From Chloroflexota bacterium (lineage in GTDB: Bacteria > Chloroflexota > UBA6077): DNA of 64,000 nucleotides. The stretch spans positions 1-64,000 of the forward strand of contig JAJZQR010000001.1 in NCBI GenBank assembly GCA_021806765.1, written 5' to 3'. Of the stretch, positions 62,054 through 64,000 are shown one piece after another. A model generated the notes under the pieces. That model was not told where the DNA came from. It was given only the letters and a program-made list of their open reading frames with translations, and did not search any database. A program made the position numbers and the translations under genes. How positions within the stretch are numbered: the first letter of the stretch is position 1; every line of letters begins with the position of its first letter.

Positions 62054-62269
62054 TCACCGGCAGCAGCCACCTCCACCCACTTCGCGGTCCCCGCCCTCCC
62101 ACAGACGGCGCCACAGGGACCTGCGCGGGAAGTAGCGAGCGACGTGCCATTGAGAGCAGAAGTGCCGACCGTACTGTTCCACTCCCGAGCCGGTGATGGT
62201 CTTGCCGCAGACTGCGCATCGTGGGCTCGGGTCTTGAATACGCCGCCACCATGAGACTAACCAGAGCAT
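62054..62269 (-). CDS. Small TRASH-like zinc/copper-binding protein
   Basis: A 71-residue protein. After LWLVSWWRRIQDPSP it has RCAVCGKTITGSG and YGRHFCSQWHVARYF: a CxxC, 16 residues, then C-x3-H, similar to TRASH-type metal-binding fingers. The tail ends GGGGCCR. ATG 62269 lies 9 bases after AAGGAG, so this start is well supported. The copper context makes metal handling likely but unproven. Confidence 0.55.
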   Translation of the reverse strand: MLWLVSWWRRIQDPSPRCAVCGKTITGSGVEQYGRHFCSQWHVARYFPRRSLWRRLWEGGDREVGGGGCCR

Positions 62270-62316
62270 CTCCGTAGACTCCTTCAGGGTCACACGTACG
62301 GTGAGATCGTCCCCAA

Positions 62317-62860
62317 TCACCGACTGAGAGTCTCGACCTGCCGGTCGATCTCCGCCGCCCATCCTTTCAGATATGCCTGTAGCTCGGAATTATCCGCCCG
62401 GAGTCCAGGCTCCCCAGCGGAATAGCCGCGAGTCAAGGCCTCGAACTGAGCTGATAGCCCGGCCCGTCCAGCGCGCCGTTCTGCCCACGCCGTAGGCGGC
62501 CTCCGCAGCCGCCGCAACATCAAAGGATGCTCCCAGGTCGGCTATGCTAGAAATCCACTCCAGGCCATCCGCTCGCAGGACCACGGTATGGTTGAACTTT
62601 TCCTGGTGCAGCGGCTTCAGAGCGGTGAGGGCCTCCTCCTCTGACATCCCTCCCACCGGCACACCCCCAACCTTCACCCCTTGAAACACAGTATCGGTGT
62701 AGGCCTGCCGATAACTGAAGACAAGTCCTCCGGCCAGCAGCACGAGACCCGCCGCCAGAAGGAGAGCGATCAGCAGCGACCGGAACTCGCCGGCCCGTCC
62801 CGGAGGCTCAAGGGCTTCAGGCCGGCCCAACGCCCGGCGCATCTGAGAGGCGTTGTCCAT
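62317..62860 (-). pseudogene. VanW-type (PG_binding_4) membrane protein, frameshifted and truncated
   Basis: ATG 62860 opens a protein with one membrane helix (LLIALLLAAGLVLLAGGLVF) and the PG_binding_4 unit (VFQGVKVGGVPVGGMSEEEA, LRADGLEWISSIADLGASFD, AAEAAYGVGRTARW). The first frame then drifts into unrelated sequence (stop at 62390). A second frame carries the expected continuation ELQAYLKGWAAEIDR before a stop at 62317. The rest of a VanW protein is absent. Promoter 62978-63031 reads toward it. Confidence 0.65.
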
Positions 62861-62977
62861 CAGCAATCTCTCCCGTCCTCGAAACTCAACGAGTCACGAA
62901 CTATCGCGAAGGGACCGATTGTTCCCGAGAGTCCAACTCGCCTGCATGGAATCCCACCACTGGCGAACATTAGTATT

Positions 62978-63031
62978 AGTGTAGGTGAGGATCCTTAGGG
63001 GACGCTGAGCGCAGAGTGGGAATGGGCTTAG
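62978..63031 (-). promoter_or_regulatory. Four-unit 11-bp repeat promoter, VanW-like pseudogene
   Basis: On the minus strand: CTAAGCCCATT, CCCACTCTGCG (degenerate), CTCAGCGTCCC, CTAAGGATCCT (63031 down to 62988), then CACC and TACACT (62983-62978). Confidence 0.75.
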
Positions 63032-63155
63032 AGTCCCCGCCGGACTCGCCAGTCAACAGATGGCCGAAGCAAGACATCACACCCAATCGTCTCCGAGGAC
63101 TTCTCATGGGAATCCTCCCGAAGGACAGGCCGCGCTTACGCCGCAGAGCGAAACT

Positions 63156-63188
63156 GGGCCGCGAAGGTTGCCACTTCCTTCGCGGCCC
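63156..63188. terminator. 12-bp perfect hairpin downstream of a repeat promoter
   Basis: 63156-63167 pairs perfectly with 63177-63188 (GGGCCGCGAAGG) around a 9-base loop. On the minus strand it lies 30-70 bases after the predicted start from promoter 63229-63282, with no gene between. It may end a short RNA. Confidence 0.5.
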
Positions 63189-63228
63189 TACTGGGAAGGA
63201 GGTTGTGATATCCCGTTGCTTCGACGCA

Positions 63229-63282
63229 ATGCTACCGCACAGGTATTAGTGAGGCGTGAGAACCGGCTTAGGGCTGGCTTAG
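63229..63282 (-). promoter_or_regulatory. Four-unit 11-bp repeat promoter without a clear gene
   Basis: On the minus strand: CTAAGCCAGCC, CTAAGCCGGTT, CTCACGCCTCA, CTAATACCTGT (63282 down to 63239), then GCGG and TAGCAT (63234-63229). No convincing CDS lies between it and the next such promoter at 63031. A 44-codon frame from 63107 has a GGGAGG site but no recognisable features. Confidence 0.75.
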
Positions 63283-63308
63283 AGTCTTGCGGCCCCGCTT
63301 ACTCGCGA

Positions 63309-63866
63309 TCATGCAGTGCGGGGACTCTGCCTCGCGCTCAGAATCAGACCGAACCCGACCAGCGCCGCCACGACGATCAGCGCCGCAGCTCCGGCCCGCT
63401 CGGCCGGCGTAGTGGCCGTGTTGACACGCCACTCTACGTTCTTGCTTTCCTCGCCGGATGCGGTCTTCTCTGTCCCTGCCATGGCCTCGTTGGGGGCCGC
63501 CTTGTCCGCGCCCGCCATCGCCCCGGCTGAGACAATCTGCAGTTCGGCGGTCGAATCCTCGCCCTCTGGGTTGGTGGCCGTGATCTCGTAGCTACCGGGA
63601 CTCATGGAGGTCGGGATCGTCACCTCGATCGTGAAGCTGCCGTCCTCGTCCGCTTGGACCTTGCCCAGGGGCTGCCCCTTGAGGCTGAGGGTGACCATCG
63701 GACTGCCATCCCAGTCCTCTCCCTTGACTGTCACCTTGTCGCCCGGAGCCGCTTTCGTCGGTGTCACCGTGATGCCCTCCCCATGGGCGGAAACGGAGCC
63801 CACCAGAACCAGCAGCACTGCCAAAGCCGCGACCACCCCCGTCGCCAGCCATACTCTTCTGATCAT
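63309..63866 (-). CDS. Exported protein with Ig-like (IPT/TIG-type) domain
   Basis: A 185-residue protein: signal peptide (LATGVVAALAVLLVLVGSVSA), then a His and a beta domain (ITVTPTKAAPGDKVTVKGED, MVTLSLKGQPLGKVQADEDG, MSPGSYEITATNPEGEDST). An Ala/Glu-rich linker and a C-terminal membrane helix (AGAAALIVVAALVGFGLIL) follow. It is probably a surface protein displayed from the membrane. ATG 63866 follows AAGGAGGG by 8 bases. Confidence 0.7.
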   Translation of the reverse strand: MIRRVWLATGVVAALAVLLVLVGSVSAHGEGITVTPTKAAPGDKVTVKGEDWDGSPMVTLSLKGQPLGKVQADEDGSFTIEVTIPTSMSPGSYEITATNPEGEDSTAELQIVSAGAMAGADKAAPNEAMAGTEKTASGEESKNVEWRVNTATTPAERAGAAALIVVAALVGFGLILSARQSPRTA

Positions 63867-63868
63867 AG

Positions 63869-63973
63869 TCACATCCCTCCTTCCATTAGCGTGTGGGCGA
63901 CCGGGGTGCTGAACTCAGCGTAGATCACCAGGCCGACCAGCACCAGCAGCAGCAGAGCTCCTGCGCCCATCAT
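63869..63973 (-). CDS. Small membrane peptide, 34 residues
   Basis: ATG 63973 follows AGAGGAAGG and opens MMGAGALLLLVLVGLVIYA, then FSTPVAHTLMEGGM and a stop just 3 bases before the next gene's start. One membrane helix. The frame is also open to the window edge, so it could be the end of a longer protein. It is likely co-translated with the following gene. Confidence 0.5.
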   Translation of the reverse strand: MMGAGALLLLVLVGLVIYAEFSTPVAHTLMEGGM

Positions 63974-64000
63974 CGCCTTCCTCTTACTAGGGGCACGGAA

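Noticed and set aside
61927..62196. Plus-strand frames downstream of the three-unit array at 61879
   Set aside because: They overlap the better supported small TRASH-like gene on the other strand and show no protein features.
63016..63249. Plus-strand 77-codon frame
   Set aside because: It is antisense to the repeat promoters and hairpin, has no domain and no good ribosome site.

Overview
The window is high-GC bacterial chromosome, most likely from the Chloroflexota. That assignment is an inference: it rests on the overall gene content, for example a MASE3 sensor kinase, a tRNA-Met-type T-box before metX, a reductive-dehalogenase-like protein, CcmF/CcmH with an atypical CcmI, and a Firmicutes-like conjugation module. 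No rRNA or other taxonomic marker is present.

1-18.6 kb is ordinary chromosome: GAF sensor fragment, BON protein, endonuclease IV, GDPD phosphodiesterase, a large MASE3/GAF/PAS histidine kinase, two unknown proteins, a pyruvate-kinase homologue without a normal start codon, a RibD-type reductase, an MFS carrier, a glutaredoxin-like protein, a T-box-controlled metX-metW operon, an RdhA-like iron-sulfur protein, an orphan dimerisation-domain kinase, a nitroreductase, and a MarR-MFS pair. 18.7-35.3 kb is an integrative conjugative element beside tRNA-Gly(TCC). It has a tyrosine recombinase at the tRNA end and a long opposite-strand operon (propeller protein, VirB6-like, NlpC/P60, VirB2-like, PrgI, TraC-VirB4 fusion, primase, small protein, VirD4, replication-relaxation protein, HTH). 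A 2446-base group II intron splits the primase gene, and exact excision restores its frame. 35.3-39.5 kb is degraded or sparse DNA with DUF2085, a broken NlpC gene, a DUF1573-like gene with an in-frame TGA, and a Met/His-rich secreted protein.

39.5-64 kb is a coherent copper, redox and sulfur region: a membrane spermidine-synthase-like protein, cytochrome c maturation genes (ccmF, ccmH, a CcmI-like zinc ribbon), a PDZ protein, two OmpR-type two-component systems, two membrane-anchored cupredoxins, a lipoprotein, the copper ATPase CopA, a sulfur-relay/YedE operon (DsrE-, DsrF- and DsrH-like, YedE, TusA), a cysteine synthase, a MoaD-MoeB fusion and a second TusA.

Two observations stand out. 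First, seven promoters in the 38.9-63.3 kb part share one architecture: four direct units of 11 bp starting CTAAG, CTCAG or similar, then 4 bp, then a TAnnnT -10 box. This looks like an undescribed response-regulator regulon that includes ccm, a cupredoxin, the Met-rich protein, the lipoprotein and the spermidine-synthase-like gene. Second, two proteins (CopA and the DUF1573-like protein) have an in-frame TGA exactly where the family has a conserved cysteine. In CopA the TGA is followed by a compact hairpin with GG in its loop, at SECIS-like spacing. Together with the adjacent YedE/TusA genes this makes selenocysteine insertion a serious hypothesis, although no Sec machinery lies in the window.
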